NCBI GenBank assembly: GCA_000733355.1
Contig: JNVV01000018.1
Location: 554,947-618,946 of the forward strand
Origin: Falciphora oryzae
Taxonomy: Eukaryota; Ascomycota; Sordariomycetes; Magnaporthales; Magnaporthaceae
Direction of reading: 5' to 3'
DNA: 64,000 nt
The notes under the pieces are model-generated. The model was not told the origin of the DNA. It worked only from the letters and a program-made list of their open reading frames with translations, and made no database searches. Each line of letters begins with the position of its first letter. Within the stretch, counting starts at the first letter, position 1. Shown here in pieces: positions 11,435 to 23,500 of this stretch. Both the position numbers and the translations under genes were made by a program.

Positions 11435-12666
11435 TCAATTCTGCGAAGTAAATCGCAAGTGGCTGATCCTGTTGATGTACTGCATCCAATTGTTGGTGCG
11501 CTTACTTCTCGTGAACTCAAACGGCAGCTTCTCGCGCGGGATGTCCTCGAGGTACGTCCCAGGCAGTCCGCGTTCCTCGGGCTCGTAGGGGAGAAGGGGC
11601 ACATCGACGATGAACTCGCCCGTCGGCCTCTCGACCTTCATGAGCCGCGCGAAGAAGCGGTTCTCGTAGACGCGCCTGTGCCAGGGCCGCAGGTCGCTCG
11701 AGTCGAGCCAGATGTGCAGGTCGCGCAGCCCGCCGCCGCCGCCGGTGGCGACGTCCTTGGAGCTGGCGCGCACCAGCGCGTCGCACAGGCGCTGCCAGGG
11801 GTTGTCGTCGGCCGTCACGGGGTCGGGGCGGCCCTTTATGACGGCCTTCTCGCCGCCCCCGGGGCCGAAGTAGAGCTCTGTCAGGAGCGGAGTGACACGC
11901 AGGCTGATCTCCAACGAACGGCAGGGCAGGCCCGAGCGCAGCCGGGAGGTGACAAAGGAGGCGGCCTGCTCGGTGTCGGTCAGGTGGAAGGTGACTGTGT
12001 CGTAGATGGACTCGGAGCACTCCAGGTACCTGACGAATGTAAGGGTTAGGGGTTAAAAGCCAATGGTGGGGTTCGGAACGCGACTAACAGGCGCTTGCAA
12101 GCCAACATGAGAGGCATGAACGGCGACCATGCGGATGAGCAGCAGTCGGGATCTTTGCAAACATCGTCGGTGCTCTTCTTGGTATTCCCTCCGGACTGCT
12201 CGCTCTGGTCGGCCTGCTCAGCCTGGCCGGCCTGCTGAGCCTGGCCGGCCTGCTGAGCCTGCTCCTTCACCTTCTTCAGGTGCTGCTGGCAGGGCCAGTG
12301 GATGTTCCAGTCGGTCATGAGGCCCCTGTCCCAGGACACGGCCTCGCCGCCTCCGCCGCGGCAGGCGGCATGGAAGCCCTCCTTGGACCCGCGGGTCGGC
12401 TTGGGGCCGAAGTCGTCGTCGTTTAGCAGGCATGGGAAGTGGGCCATGCCCCTGCCATGGGGCTCGCGATACAAGTGCTGGCGCTGGCCGTCGAGGCGCC
12501 AGGTCTCGGCGTAGATCATCTTTCGGACCTCGAGCGGTAGCGACGTGAAGAAGCGCGAGAGCGCCTGCGAGTCGGCCGATTCAGCCATGCAGGCCCTGTC
12601 GGGGAATGCAGGCGCCGAGTCGATGGCGGTGGAGGGCGCTGCGTCGGTCGTCATTTCCGTATCCAT
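11435..12666 (-). CDS. 2EXR/F-box-like domain protein
   Basis: Two exons, 12666-12089 and 12029-11435, flank a 59-bp intron (GTTAGT..GTCAG) and give 390 aa. Residues ~35-55 (FFTSLPLEVRKMIYAETWRL) match the opening helix of the large fungal 2EXR/DUF7730 group, F-box-like proteins defined by a leading [LI]P.E[IV]R..I[YW] motif. The middle (~139-160) is a low-complexity run built on QQAGQA and EQADQSEQ. A CPDCC-like cluster (KDPDCCSSAW) and MLACKRLYLECS follow, the latter crossing the splice. The C-terminal half is predicted soluble, with LHIWLDSSDLRPWH resembling the conserved strand of this group. No function is established for these expanded, fast-evolving families. The exon join restores one continuous frame. 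Confidence 0.7.
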
Positions 12667-13117
12667 TCTGGGCGGGTTGCAGCGAGACTCCCTGTATTTT
12701 GCGGATACTTTTTTGACGGATTGTGTCGAGATTTCTGTCGGGACAACCTAGACTCCAATATCTAGCATTTAGAAGAAAGACAAGCTGGAAGAAGCTTGGA
12801 GGCGGCACGCTCGGTCGAGCTATGTGCGGGCTGATTTGCTGTTGCCTGCCAGCAGCCTGTGTCGTCACCTTGGCGCTTCCTCCCCGCAGGAATGTGGGGG
12901 CTGGAGCTAGCTGTGGTTGGTGGACGGCCGTGGCGGTTGGTTGTGAATGTTGTGGGGCCCGGCCATTCAGCGCAGACAACCAACTATGCGTTGTTCTACC
13001 TCACAGCATGCTCCAGCCTGCGTGCCCGCGCAGTGAGCCGAGCAGCCGAGCCCCTCCCCTCGCTTGTCCCTTTGCAACGATTACCTCCAGCGCGCAACAA
13101 ATCATAATGTGCTTATG
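12667..13117. other. Intergenic spacer
   Basis: Promoter side of the 2EXR-like gene and 3' flank of the next FAD oxidase; no feature is recognised. Confidence 0.5.
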
Positions 13118-14680
13118 TTACTTCCGATCGGCCAGCCGCCACATCTTGTCGAACCGGTTTTCCGGGTCGTACCTCGCCTTGAGCTCCCGCAAACGCGCCG
13201 CGTTAGGCCCAAACGCCCCCTCGGCGCTGATTGGCTGGTCCAGGTAGTTCCCATACAGATACTGTGACTCCTCGCCGTTGCTGCCATTCGTCCCGTTCGC
13301 CTGATTGCGCTCCGGGAGGTACATCTTCTCTGAGATGAAATCGGCGAGCTCCTTCTTGAAGCGGCGCACCTCGGCGTCCTTGGACGCATCCGTCCAGTTC
13401 ATCACCAGCCCCACGTTGTAGTACCGCCCCCTGTTGGAGTGCGCCATGGCCGTGGCCGGGACCGAGCAGGCCTTGGCGAAGGGGAAGATCTCGAACCCGA
13501 GCACGGTGTTGCGCAGGTCCTGCGCCCCGCCCGACCCGGCCAGCTCGCCGTCCACGTACGCAAAGAACTTGTCGGCCGCCGCCACGAACGCCCCCGCGTC
13601 GATGGGCGCCGTCAGGTGCGCAACGCCGTGCTGCCACCGCGCCCCGTGCTCCATGAAGTCGTCGAACTGCCGGTTGACCTTCCGGTACGGCATCTCGGCT
13701 GCCGCGTTGAGCACTGGCCCTAACGCCAGCAGCGCCGCGAAAAAGCGCGCGCCCTCGGCCGCCGTGCCGTTGTGGAACACGTACATGGACACGGCCTTGA
13801 TGCGCTCTCCGTTCGGCGCAGGCGGCGCGTACCCTGGCGCCAGCATGATGGCCTGGTTGCCGTCCTCGATCTTGAGGTGCTCGTTGACGGCCCCGATGAC
13901 CTCGACCGCGCGTTCGAACGGGAACGAGAGGACGCCGCTCCAGACGTTACCTTGCGGGAAGACGCGGCTGGTGAAGCGGGTGGCGACGCCGAAACTGGTG
14001 CCGGCACCGCGCACGGCCCAGAACAGATCCTCATCGCCGCCCTCCTCGTCGGACGCCACCACGACGCGGCCGTCGGCGAGCACCATCTCGACCGAAACGA
14101 GGCAGTCTATGGTCAGGCCGGCACGGCCTGACAGCCACCCGAAGCCGCCGCCGAGGACCAGGCCGCCGACGCCCGTGTGCGCGACCGTGCCTCCCGGCGT
14201 CGCGAGGCCGTGCTCCCACGCCGCGTCGTCGACATCGGACCAGAGGCAGCCGCCCTCGAAGGTGATAGTCTGCGCCGCCGCGTCGACCGAGACGCCACGC
14301 ATGCGCCGCAGGTCGATCACGGCGCCCTCGGGCCCCATGGACGACGTGGACGAGGTCGCGTGCCCGCCGCCGCAGACGTTGAAGGGGATCGAGCTCGAGG
14401 TGAGCAGGGTCACCGCCTTGCTGACCTCCTCAGTTGTTCTAGGGAGGACCACCGCCCCCTGTTTGGCGCGGACAGGGTTTAATCAGCCGCAGCACAAGAT
14501 GTTGTCAAAGGGAGCACACCGGTCCCTATTGTATAACGGAAAAATGGTAAGACAAACCGCCCGCTTGACGCACACGGCGCTCCACCGCTTGATGACATCT
14601 TCGTAGCCGTCATCTCCCGGCAGGAGGACACCCCCAGGGAAGGCTTTCTTGAGTGACTCGAAACTCGCCGTAGTCGCCAT
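13118..14680 (-). CDS. FAD-linked oxidoreductase, VAO/BBE-like (mono-covalent type)
   Basis: Exons 14680-14558 and 14458-13118 with a 99-bp intron give 487 aa. Residues ~40-210 form an FAD_binding_4 domain: KRAGAVVLPRTTEEV, CGGGHATSS with the likely flavinylated His74, then TGVGGLVLGGGFGWLSG. Aligned on the GGG, the position of the second covalent Cys is Val133, so only a single His-FAD bond is expected. The C-terminus (YLYGNYLDQ, then ELKARYDPENRFDKMWRLA) is a BBE domain. No signal peptide is present, so it is probably cytosolic, unlike the oxidase at 1998-3935. Such enzymes are frequent in secondary metabolism, but no biosynthetic core gene is nearby. Length is normal for the family. Confidence 0.88.
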
Positions 14681-14758
14681 TATGAACGCACTAGAGTGGC
14701 ACTTCCGTACATAGTGTGCTTCTTGTCCCGCCCCTCGATACTGTGGGGCCGGCCCTCG

Positions 14759-14766
14759 TTATATAG
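14759..14766 (-). promoter_or_regulatory. TATA box of the second FAD oxidase
   Basis: TATATAA reads on the minus strand about 80 bp before the ATG at 14680. Inferred from sequence and spacing. Confidence 0.45.
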
Positions 14767-15974
14767 GGGGATCGGGACACCGGCCTCCCGACCCCATCCC
14801 GCTGCAGCCGACCTCGGCCCACTCGCCATTGCAAACGAATCAAGCTCCGGTGAACCGCTTGCCAAGACAGCGAAACCTGGCCCACACATGTTACATATCC
14901 CGAGGTTTCCTCTCGCGGGAGCTGAAGTCATGACATGTCCTCTAGGCCGTGTCGCGTGGGGCGAAATATGCAGGCTATTCCAAAGGAGGTCGTATACGGA
15001 GCCAGGCAAGCGCCGACAGTCTCCGCTTTCCTCCCTGACCTGCCTATCGCCGAGGTGGAACAAGCGATTACTCAGTCGACCCGTCTGGCTTCCCCCTCCG
15101 CCATCACTTTGCACCCTTTCTGTGATGTGTATGATCACTACTCCTCCTCGTGTTCACTAAACATCGGTACCTAGGTTCGAACAGCCAAGGCCAGACCATG
15201 CTTGATGATGTCACTTCGCAATAATCAAACCCCGACCGGTGGGGATTTTAGAGGAGCGGTCTGGGATGATACCCAAAAGGCACAAATACCCTCCGAGGTC
15301 GCCGGGGCAGTGCCGTGCGAGGATCAAAGGTGACATTGCGTGTAACTCGGAAGACGCTGGAAACAAAGGGGGCCTGGGTAAAGCAACACTGTAATCCTTC
15401 GACGCAGTAGCATCCGTTTCTTTTTCCTTTCCAGGGTGTGTCGCTAACGGATCCTCGAAACCTGTTCGAGTGCGTCTATTAACTAAGCGCAAGTATTCAC
15501 CGCGAGGCAAAGCATCGTTGAACACGGGCCTGCATGCTTGCAGCTAAATCTAGACTGGGAGGTTATTTTGACTTTATGCACTGCCTTTTCCCTTTAGTAT
15601 TTCCGCCGCTGTTATTCTTTTCGACTCCGTAAATCAGCCGGGCCTTTCTACGTGGTCATTTCCCACCTTTTGTTGAACCCCGCCCCGGGTTTCGAGCTTT
15701 TCATGCATGTGTTCAATCGCAAATTCTGCTTCTGAAAGGTTGTCCTTTTGATATCTCTATATCCATCCGCCAATTATTGCTGCCCTCTAATCCCAAATAT
15801 GTTCTTGTCACTGGCCCAGCAGGACACTGAACCTGCTTGGGAGACACGGTACTCCCATTGCCCCGCCCGCTCCTTCTATCCGGAAACACAAGGAAAACTA
15901 CCTACCCTACTCTATAGAACTAGCGGTATACCTCAGGCAATCATTAGACTGCTCACGGCGCGGGTGATACCAAA
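14767..15974. other. 1.2-kb intergenic region
   Basis: No gene is supported. An isolated GGTTCGAA (15174) resembles a tRNA B-box but has no partner A-box or acceptor stem. Confidence 0.5.
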
Positions 15975-17970
15975 TCACCGCTTCTGCCTCAGCAAGCAAT
16001 GGCGACCCCACTTGCGCCGGTACCGCTCCGGCACCATCTCCCAGCCCGGCACCCACAGTGCCCGGGCGAGGAAATTGGTCTTGTTTGCGTCCATAAAGGG
16101 GACGCACTTGACCACCTCCCAGTGATCCTCGTCCGCAATGTAGTCGGGCTCGTTCGGCGGCAGCAACTCTGGTTGCCCCACGTGGTGGCTGTACTGCGTG
16201 TCCACCAGGAAGTCACATGTGCGGAGCTCGACATACTTGCCCATGTCCTCCTCGTTGCGATCGTTCATGCCGCTCGGAGTGAGCCACGTGCCGCCCCAGA
16301 CGCCAAAGCCAATACGGGCTTCGGAGAACTCCCCGGGTAGTAGGCCGCGGAACTCGGACCGGACAAACTTGGCGTGCATCTCGCGAGGCAGGAAGTACGA
16401 TGTCGGGAAGCGGTACCACTCCTTGCCGAAGCACACGAAGTCCCCGTTGCCTCCCAGCGGCTTTTCACCAGCAGTACCCACAGCTAGGGGTTTGTAGATC
16501 TGGAGGGGAGCAGAGTAGGCCGAGTGGATGCCCAGAATGCGAGCCAGAGACACATCGAGTGAGAGGATAACGCCAAAGGCGAGCAAGGCGAGTTTGATCT
16601 TGGCGGGGATCATGCCAATCAGCTTGTTGGGGTTTGCGTTTCCCAAGGCCGTGACCAGAATGTGGAAGGATATGGCGGCATTCAGGGCCAGGAATGGGTA
16701 CGCGGGATACATGAAGCGCTCCTCCTTGTGCGGCTGTAGGGTGAAGATGGCTAGCCACATATAGAAGGGAGTCATGAAAACGAGAGAGCGCATCCCGGAC
16801 CGGAAGTCGTGGCCGGAGGGAACGATGAGGCCGCGGATGACGAAGAGTGGAAGCGAGAGGAGCGCGAGAACGAGCCAGATGTTGAAGTTCAACGCGAGAT
16901 TCTTGAAGTAGAAGGTCCATGGCTCAGTGCCATAGAGGTTTGGACCTCCGCTCGAGGAGAAGATGTTGTACTTGACGATATTCCAAGGCACAATTTCGAA
17001 CTTCCGGTAAAAGAAAGCGTTGATGGCGGTATCAAAGACCTGCGGAAAGACGATGGTACGGTGGTTAGTTCAGCCCCCGAAATAGCACACAGTTCAATAG
17101 ATGCCCACTTACGACGAGAAGTAGCGCAGCAACGACGCCCCTGCCAACCCGGACAAAACACTCGAACTTCCGCTCGCCATCGGCGAAAAAGGCGAAGAAG
17201 ATGTCCTCAGCCACGAAAGGCGCGCACAGGGCGGCAGCGAAAGGCCAACCGATGACGCCGCCGAGGGCGAACCAGAAGATGCCCTGAGACGTCTTCAGTC
17301 CGCCCCGCCAGTGCACAAAGGCGGCAGCCCCCAGCATGGACGCATACATGGCGAAGCTCGAGGGTAGGTAGGCGGTGGCGGCGTGGAAGTTGCCGGGGCT
17401 CGTGGCAAGGGCCAGGATGAACCAGGTGCCAGTGCGAGGGGAGATGGTCAGGCTGACGGCCCTGTACATCAAGGTCTGGCAGAGGGCGCAGACGAAGGCC
17501 ATGACGTAGCGGACGAAGTAGAACTCGCCGACCTTGGTGGACTGGGGCAGGATGCGGCGCAGGTTGGCCACGACGGCGTGGAGCGAGACGTACAGCCAGC
17601 TGCGGATCGAGAAGTCGGGAGAGTACTCCCAGGTCTGCAGGCCGTAGCCATGGCTGAGGTAGTGCGTGGGCTCCCAGTAGTTGAAGGTCTCGTCGCAGTC
17701 TTGAATAGGGGCGAAGAGGGCCGACACGAGGTTCGCGACGAGGAAAATGTAGAAGGCCGAAATCGGCTCGATCGCGTACGGGCTTGGCGGGGTCCTGGTG
17801 GACACGCAGGGAGATGATGTCAGTTCATTCCTTCGCTTGCTGGTGCCGGGCAGCGCAAGGGCCGCGGCCAAGGGAGAGGCGGGTGGCTGAATGTGCGCCT
17901 ACTTCTTCTTCGCGTGGGAGGCTTCCGGGTGGACAAACTCCTTGCGTTTTGGCGCTTCTTTTGGAGGCAT
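15975..17970 (-). CDS. alg9: ALG9 alpha-1,2-mannosyltransferase
   Basis: Three exons, 17970-17903, 17794-17113 and 17039-15975, give 604 aa, the usual length for ALG9. It is an ER-membrane GT22 enzyme that adds alpha-1,2-mannose from dolichyl-phosphate-mannose to the lipid-linked N-glycan precursor in the lumen. Diagnostic features are the first luminal loop FAPIQDCDETFNYWEP with the acidic DxDE, THYLSHGYGLQTWEYSPDF, many membrane helices, and PHKEERFMYPAYPF, the HKEERF signature. The first exon is short (MPPKEAPKRKEFVHPEA...KKK); the 108-bp intron after it starts GTAGGC, contains a CTGAC branch-like site and ends CACCAG. Without splicing, a TAG would follow KKK directly, so this intron decides the start. 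It is divergently arranged with NAF1. Confidence 0.93.
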
Positions 17971-18443
17971 CGTGGGCGTGCAATGGGGAGCGACTCAGTC
18001 GGTCTTGGGCCTTGGACACAGGTGCGCCTGGAAAAAGAGGCGCCAGATTTCCAAAGCTCGAGATGGACAGCTCCAGGGGGTTGCAGGGGTGGGAAGTTGC
18101 CGCTGGACGTTTATTGGAGAATTATAGATCCTGTGGGGGTCATTGGTGCGGACAGAAAAGGGTCCCCGCATAGAATTTCTTATCTTATCGCAGCCAAAAG
18201 CGAGGAGAAAAAAAAAGATTCAATGGCGGAAGGCGCGTCCCATGTTTGGGTCGTCCAGTCCTTGCTGTCGAACAGAATTGCAGATTAGGATATTCAACCT
18301 GCCCACCCTTCGAGCGACAGGATCAAGTTAAAAATTTTCCTACGCGACGGTGTCCTCGAAAAGCAGACTTCCCGCGACTCCTTCGCGCCGATACATCTCA
18401 ACCCCCGACGCTCGAATTCCTCCGGTCCGCTATTTTTATCGCC
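17971..18443. promoter_or_regulatory. Bidirectional promoter between ALG9 and NAF1
   Basis: A 473-bp spacer separates two divergent housekeeping genes. No clear TATA box is seen on either side, consistent with initiator-type fungal housekeeping promoters. This is inferred from gene arrangement alone. Confidence 0.5.
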
Positions 18444-20504
18444 ATGTCGGGCGGGTTCGTCATTCCCGGGCTTGGCCATGCGAAGCCGAACGAGAAGTTG
18501 CCGGCAAACAGTTTTGCCCCAGATGTCCTAGCTGCCGCCGCAAGCTTGGGGCATAGAGCCACAACTCAAGAGGCCGCTGCCACCACGACACCTTCGGGAC
18601 CGACAGGCGACCAGTCGGATAAGGGTGCAGTTCAAGATATGGATACATCAGGAGCAGGACAGGTGCTGGGGAAAGATGCAAAGACCGGTTATTTGGACGC
18701 TATGGATGTGGATCAGATGACGGAGGCGTCCACGACCACCGTTACGGAGCCGGTTGCCGTGGCCGGGTCTACAACGAGCGAGGCAACGACCGTCACCGAG
18801 ACCGCTGGTGACGCTTCCGATTCTCATACTACAGATGCCCTCGACGCAGCCATTCTCGCGATGGCGCGGCCAAACGGTGAGGCACACGGACACGCCGCAA
18901 CGGTCCCAGGCACCTCTCAACCAGAAGAGCAGCCAACTGGACAACCGTCCGCCGAGCAACAAGGAGCGGGTGCTGAATGGGAGGCTGACTCCTCGCCGTA
19001 TGAGTCTTCCAGTGATTCAAGCAGCTCGGATGACTCAGATGACGACTCGGACGTTGAGGTTATGGGCCTCGACGAGACTGTCAGGATGCTGATGGCGGGT
19101 GCGGATGGCTCCGACGACGAGGGCGACGGTGGCGACAAGGCTGGCAAAGGCGCCCAGGTGCGCAGCAAGAACGAGTTGCCCGACTGGATCCCGCCTAAAC
19201 CGGAGGCTCTCGCCGGTGATGCTGTGATCGAGCAGCTGGGCACCGTTACCACGATTGTGGGAACGCAGATCCTCATCACCTCGGGTGAGGATGGCGAGGA
19301 GAAGGTGCTGGATATTGAGACGCCTGTGTGTCGCGCCGATAGGTCTGTGATCGCAGCCATCGCCGACGTGATTGGCAATGTGCTCCAGCCAATGTACATC
19401 CTCAGATTCGCTACACCCGAGGAAGTGGCGAAGGAGGAACTCAAGACCGGGGATGTGCTTTACTACCCGCCGGGTCGGGCCCAGGTTGTGCTGACGCGCC
19501 CCCTTCGCAGCCAAAAGGGCTACGACGCCAGCAACTTGCACGACGAGGAGCTGCCGACGGAGGAGATGGAGTTTTCGGACGACGAGCGCGAGCAGGCGCA
19601 CAAGCGTGAGCTCAAGCTGAAGAAGCGCGGCAACCGTGGCCGCGGCGGCAGTGGTGCTGGTGGTGGTAATCCGAGAGACGGCGGCCGTCCCGGTTCCTCG
19701 GCTAGCGCCATGACCGGCGCGGGCGACGTGGGCCTCAAGTACGATGACGACGACGACGACGATGGGCCGTACAAGCCTTTGACGAGGCCTGCTAACTTTG
19801 GGATGGGCGCGCCGCCATCGCGCGAGGAGACGCTCGCGACCGGTCACAGGCCGCCTTTCAACCATGGCCACCGGGGAAATAGGGATCACTTCCGCGGTGG
19901 CGGACGTGGAGGCAACCGTGGCGGACGAGGCGGGTTCCGCGGAGGAAGGGGTGGTGGCGGTGGCTTCTCCGACGGACACTCCCAGCGCCAGCAGCCTCGT
20001 TTCCAGCACCAGCAACAGTCTCAGTCGCAGCAACATCAATCCCAGCAGCAGCATCAACCTCAGCAGCAGCATCAACCTCAGCAGCAGCATCAACCTCAGC
20101 GGCAGCACCAACCTCAGCAGCAGCAACAGGCGCCGCAGCCGACGCCGGGCGCACCTCAGTGGAACTTTCCTCCTCCGCCACCGTTGCCGTTCGCGCCGCC
20201 TCAGACGGCACAGCCTGGTGCGGCCCCGTTCGCCTTCCCGACATTCCCTCAGCCGTCCAATGCATATGGAGTGCCCGCACCTGTAGCCACTGGGCAATTT
20301 CCTCCCCCGCCTATCCCACCCCCCGTTGCGGGCCAGCCTCCAGCGAACTGGCAGGCGATGAGTGTGCTTTACGCTAATCCGACTTTCGTCCGGGCGCTGA
20401 GGGACGCCGCGCAAATTCAGCAGCAGCAGCAACAACAGCAGCAGCAGGGCCAGGGTCAAGGTCAAGGTCAAGGTCAGCCGTACAATCAGCCGGGTTGGGA
20501 ATAG
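18444..20504 (+). CDS. naf1: NAF1, H/ACA snoRNP assembly factor
   Basis: An intronless frame of 686 aa. The ATG at 18444 (MSGGFVIPGLGHAKPNEKLP) has a good context; the open frame continues upstream without likely coding sequence. An acidic N-terminal half contains SSDSSSSDDSDDDSDVE. The Gar1/Naf1 domain spans about residues 245-390: DWIPPKPEALAGDAVIEQLG, a beta-rich core, and GDVLYYPPGRAQVVLT. RGG/Gly-Arg segments follow (~395-420 and 475-508), then a QQQHQP-repeat tract and a proline-rich tail ending in Q and GQ repeats. NAF1 binds the Cbf5 (dyskerin) complex during nuclear assembly of H/ACA snoRNPs and is later exchanged for Gar1. Long low-complexity C-termini are typical of filamentous-fungal orthologues. 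Confidence 0.92.
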   Translation: MSGGFVIPGLGHAKPNEKLPANSFAPDVLAAAASLGHRATTQEAAATTTPSGPTGDQSDKGAVQDMDTSGAGQVLGKDAKTGYLDAMDVDQMTEASTTTVTEPVAVAGSTTSEATTVTETAGDASDSHTTDALDAAILAMARPNGEAHGHAATVPGTSQPEEQPTGQPSAEQQGAGAEWEADSSPYESSSDSSSSDDSDDDSDVEVMGLDETVRMLMAGADGSDDEGDGGDKAGKGAQVRSKNELPDWIPPKPEALAGDAVIEQLGTVTTIVGTQILITSGEDGEEKVLDIETPVCRADRSVIAAIADVIGNVLQPMYILRFATPEEVAKEELKTGDVLYYPPGRAQVVLTRPLRSQKGYDASNLHDEELPTEEMEFSDDEREQAHKRELKLKKRGNRGRGGSGAGGGNPRDGGRPGSSASAMTGAGDVGLKYDDDDDDDGPYKPLTRPANFGMGAPPSREETLATGHRPPFNHGHRGNRDHFRGGGRGGNRGGRGGFRGGRGGGGGFSDGHSQRQQPRFQHQQQSQSQQHQSQQQHQPQQQHQPQQQHQPQRQHQPQQQQQAPQPTPGAPQWNFPPPPPLPFAPPQTAQPGAAPFAFPTFPQPSNAYGVPAPVATGQFPPPPIPPPVAGQPPANWQAMSVLYANPTFVRALRDAAQIQQQQQQQQQQGQGQGQGQGQPYNQPGWE
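20043..20129 (+). repeat. 18-bp coding repeats (QQQHQP) in NAF1
   Basis: About four copies of an 18-bp unit encoding QQQHQP or a variant, inside the Gln-rich tail. A second CAG/CAA run plus GGTCAA repeats lie at 20418-20475. Such tracts expand by replication slippage. Confidence 0.85.
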
Positions 20505-23500
20505 AATCACCAGTAAAGAGGAAGAGGAACAACCCTGGCTGTCGAGTGTGAATATTGAGAGTCGGAACTATCGAACTCTTGAATTGCAGGCACGGGAAGG
20601 ATTCTGGATTTCTGCACGCTGGGATAGCGTGAAGATACCCATGTTGGAAACCACTACGCAAGTGATCCCGCGGATTGTGGCGTCGTGGCGGGGCTTTTGT
20701 TGCTTCATATTGCCCCTGGCCTCGCACCATACTCATTCCGCTGCGACGTGGCTGAATCGCCCGTCTTGCACGTCTTGTGATCGATCACAGGACTAAACGC
20801 GTTGTGTTGATGAGGTGTCTCCAGAGGCGTATCTAGTATGGCAAGGATGAACTCATCCCGTCGCCTGCGCGTATCGCGCGCCCAGCCTCCTAGAATCTCG
20901 TGGAGATTCCACGAACATCGCCATGACTGTAAGGTTACCGTGTCAGTCGTGTTACCCTTCAAGATCGTTGCTTTTGTGCCCTTTTGGTTCCTCTGTCTTG
21001 ATTCATGTGTCTTGGCAAGCCTGGCTCCTGCGTCCTTGCTCATAATGTGAATGATACGCAGCTACCCCAACTACTCCCCGACCTCGCTACCTCTTTGCCG
21101 AAGGTCCCGGCGGCGATCACTGTACAGATTCTGTCGTCATCGCAATTCACTTCTCTCGCTTTTGATCCGGGCAAACGGCCTTGTCGATGTCTCATGTATG
21201 GCAATCACGTCTGCATTTGGTGTTTGGCATTCATCAAGTCAGTGCTGGTGGGGTTGTGTCCAGGGTGCCGGCCACCAGCTTTTCGCTTCTCTCTCACGCT
21301 TTCACCTGATCTGCATTCGTCGCGAGTCGGCATCTGCAAAGTCGTGTCCGGGTCGGCGTGATCAGAGCGAGAAGGTCAGTGTGCTCCGCGGCGGGACGCG
21401 CGCAAGAGGGTTCGGACGACGATCGTCATCTGATAGCACCGTTGGCGCGTTTCAGAATGGCGGCTGCGCGGGAAGAGCGGGAGTTGTTTGGTTGGCAGCT
21501 CGGGCCTGGCTGGCCGAAGCAGGCAAATGATTGGCGCCGAGGAAAACGAAACGAAACTGGAAGTGGCAGTCAGTTCAATCACTGTGTGATTGTGTTTTCT
21601 CCGGCACACAGTGGCCGATCATTTTGTGAACAGGCCCGACTCGAGCGAGGCAAAAGTAGGGCTTTCCATCATTGTTTTCTTGGCTTTCTTCCATTGCGAG
21701 GGGCGGCGGGCTGGGGGAGCTTTGGGCATCGAAAAAGTCCCGCCGCCAGCCCGCAGTCAAGATTCGATATTCGGGCTCACCAAAACCAAACCCAATAGAT
21801 TGATTGCGTGCAGTTCGCCTAGGTAGACCCTCGACCAGTCCCCAGAAAACCAAAGGTGCCATTCGGGAGCAAAGAAGACACACGAAAAAAAAAAAAAAAA
21901 AAAAAAAAAAAACATGGGCGAAGTCGATCAATAAACCCACCGAGGTGGTCGAGCAACCGTGCTGGTCTCCGTTTTCGTGCAGCCTTCGGCCTCCAGTCCC
22001 AGCCCCCCTCCAGCCTTTTTCAGCTGGGTGATCGCCAGGTCCTGCCCAAGCGTCTGGGCACAGCCGGGGAAGTGAGCCTAGTTGTGAAGGTGAAGCCATT
22101 TGTGAAAACCGCGGAGACGACATTGAAGAGCACAAGCAGCGACTGCCGCAAAAACCAAACGGGCGCGATGAGCACACGGCAACCACCAACACAGACGCAC
22201 AAGGTGAGGTGATGGGAGACGAGGGGGAGGACGACGAAAGCGGCGGCACCCCTGTCAACCACAATCTCGCTTATTGGGCCGACGTAATACTGTGCCACCG
22301 GCGGGTATCCACCCTGCCTGATCCGGCCAATTAGACAACGTGTGCCCCTGGAAATGGTGCCGAGAAGAAAAGCTCCCCGCCCGATCCCCGGCGGGCCTCC
22401 AGGGCGCAGCACGAGGGGCTCGGATCTGCAAGGAACAATCCGACGGCCCAGTCTGCCCAACAGCCGTGTGCCGGGTCGCAGGCGGCACGACGATTGGCCT
22501 CGGACAGCGTTTGCGGCTTTTTGAAACTGTTTGCCATCGGCTGTGTAGGCACTCAAGTTTTTGACTGGATACAGGCCTCCTCCCGTGTGATGTCGTGGTT
22601 CCTGTCTTTGCGATCCCACGGTCGGGTAGTATTGATGCTCGGGGAGACCGTTACCCAGTCAGTCAAATTGCCCACGATTTGGCGACAGTGATTTCCCTCA
22701 GTTTGGTGGTGCCAGCTTAGGCGGCGGGTTGTATCCATTTCTGAGCCAGTGTTCAAATGAGGAAAATGAACAAAATGGCGTGGGGCAGCGCGAGCGGTCA
22801 TCCCTGTACATCTTTGCACGATACTTTTAGCAACCCCCTGCGCGTGGTGGCACTGTGCGCCCGTCGCTGCCTGTGCTGTGCCTGCCCTGCCCCTTGCAGC
22901 ACACATGGACGCAAGCTCAATTGGGAGCAACACGCGCACAACCTACCTAGCCGTGGGCTGGGATGTGGGTGTGGACCCCTGGTCCCGGTGGACCGTTCGA
23001 GCTTGGCCGTCTGCCTCCTGCGACTGCAAGAACGTCTCCCAGCCAGTCGCTCCCGCCTTCTTTCTTCTTCTTCACACTCGCTCCCACCCCAGGCGACTGC
23101 CATTGTTGTCCGTGTGCGGCATCATTGCGAGCAGCTCGTGGTAGATTTTCCCTTTCTACCGTCCATTCTCTTTCAAAGTCTGCTCTCGCCAGCAGCCACT
23201 GGGTTATTTCGGTTTCCCTTTCATTCCTTTTTTGTTTGTGCAAACAAACAATCATCTGCGGTGTTGACGCCGAATCCAGAAGCGTTGTCACTCGCCACAC
23301 TCTTTTTAGGCGAACTTTTTGAGACGTCGGCGTCCAGCATTCCTGTTCTTAGGCACATACCACAATACCCGCGAGTTTTTGTTTGCGACCGACTTCGATC
23401 CGATAGATATCTGTCTCGCACAACCGAGCGCCACATCGCGACCAAAACATCACTGTCGATTAGCCCGCATTCCAGTGAGAGAACGAACAGACGAGCATTT

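Noticed and set aside
15165..15185. GGTTCGAA as a tRNA B-box
   Set aside because: No A-box, anticodon arm or acceptor-stem pairing at the right distances.
17872..17970. ALG9 starting at a TTG codon or as a nonsense-mutated gene
   Set aside because: A 108-bp intron with proper ends and a branch-like site removes the TAG and keeps the frame, a simpler explanation.
19035..20510. 491-aa open frame antisense to NAF1
   Set aside because: Composed of Leu/Arg repeats that mirror the Gln/Gly repeats of NAF1; no independent signal.
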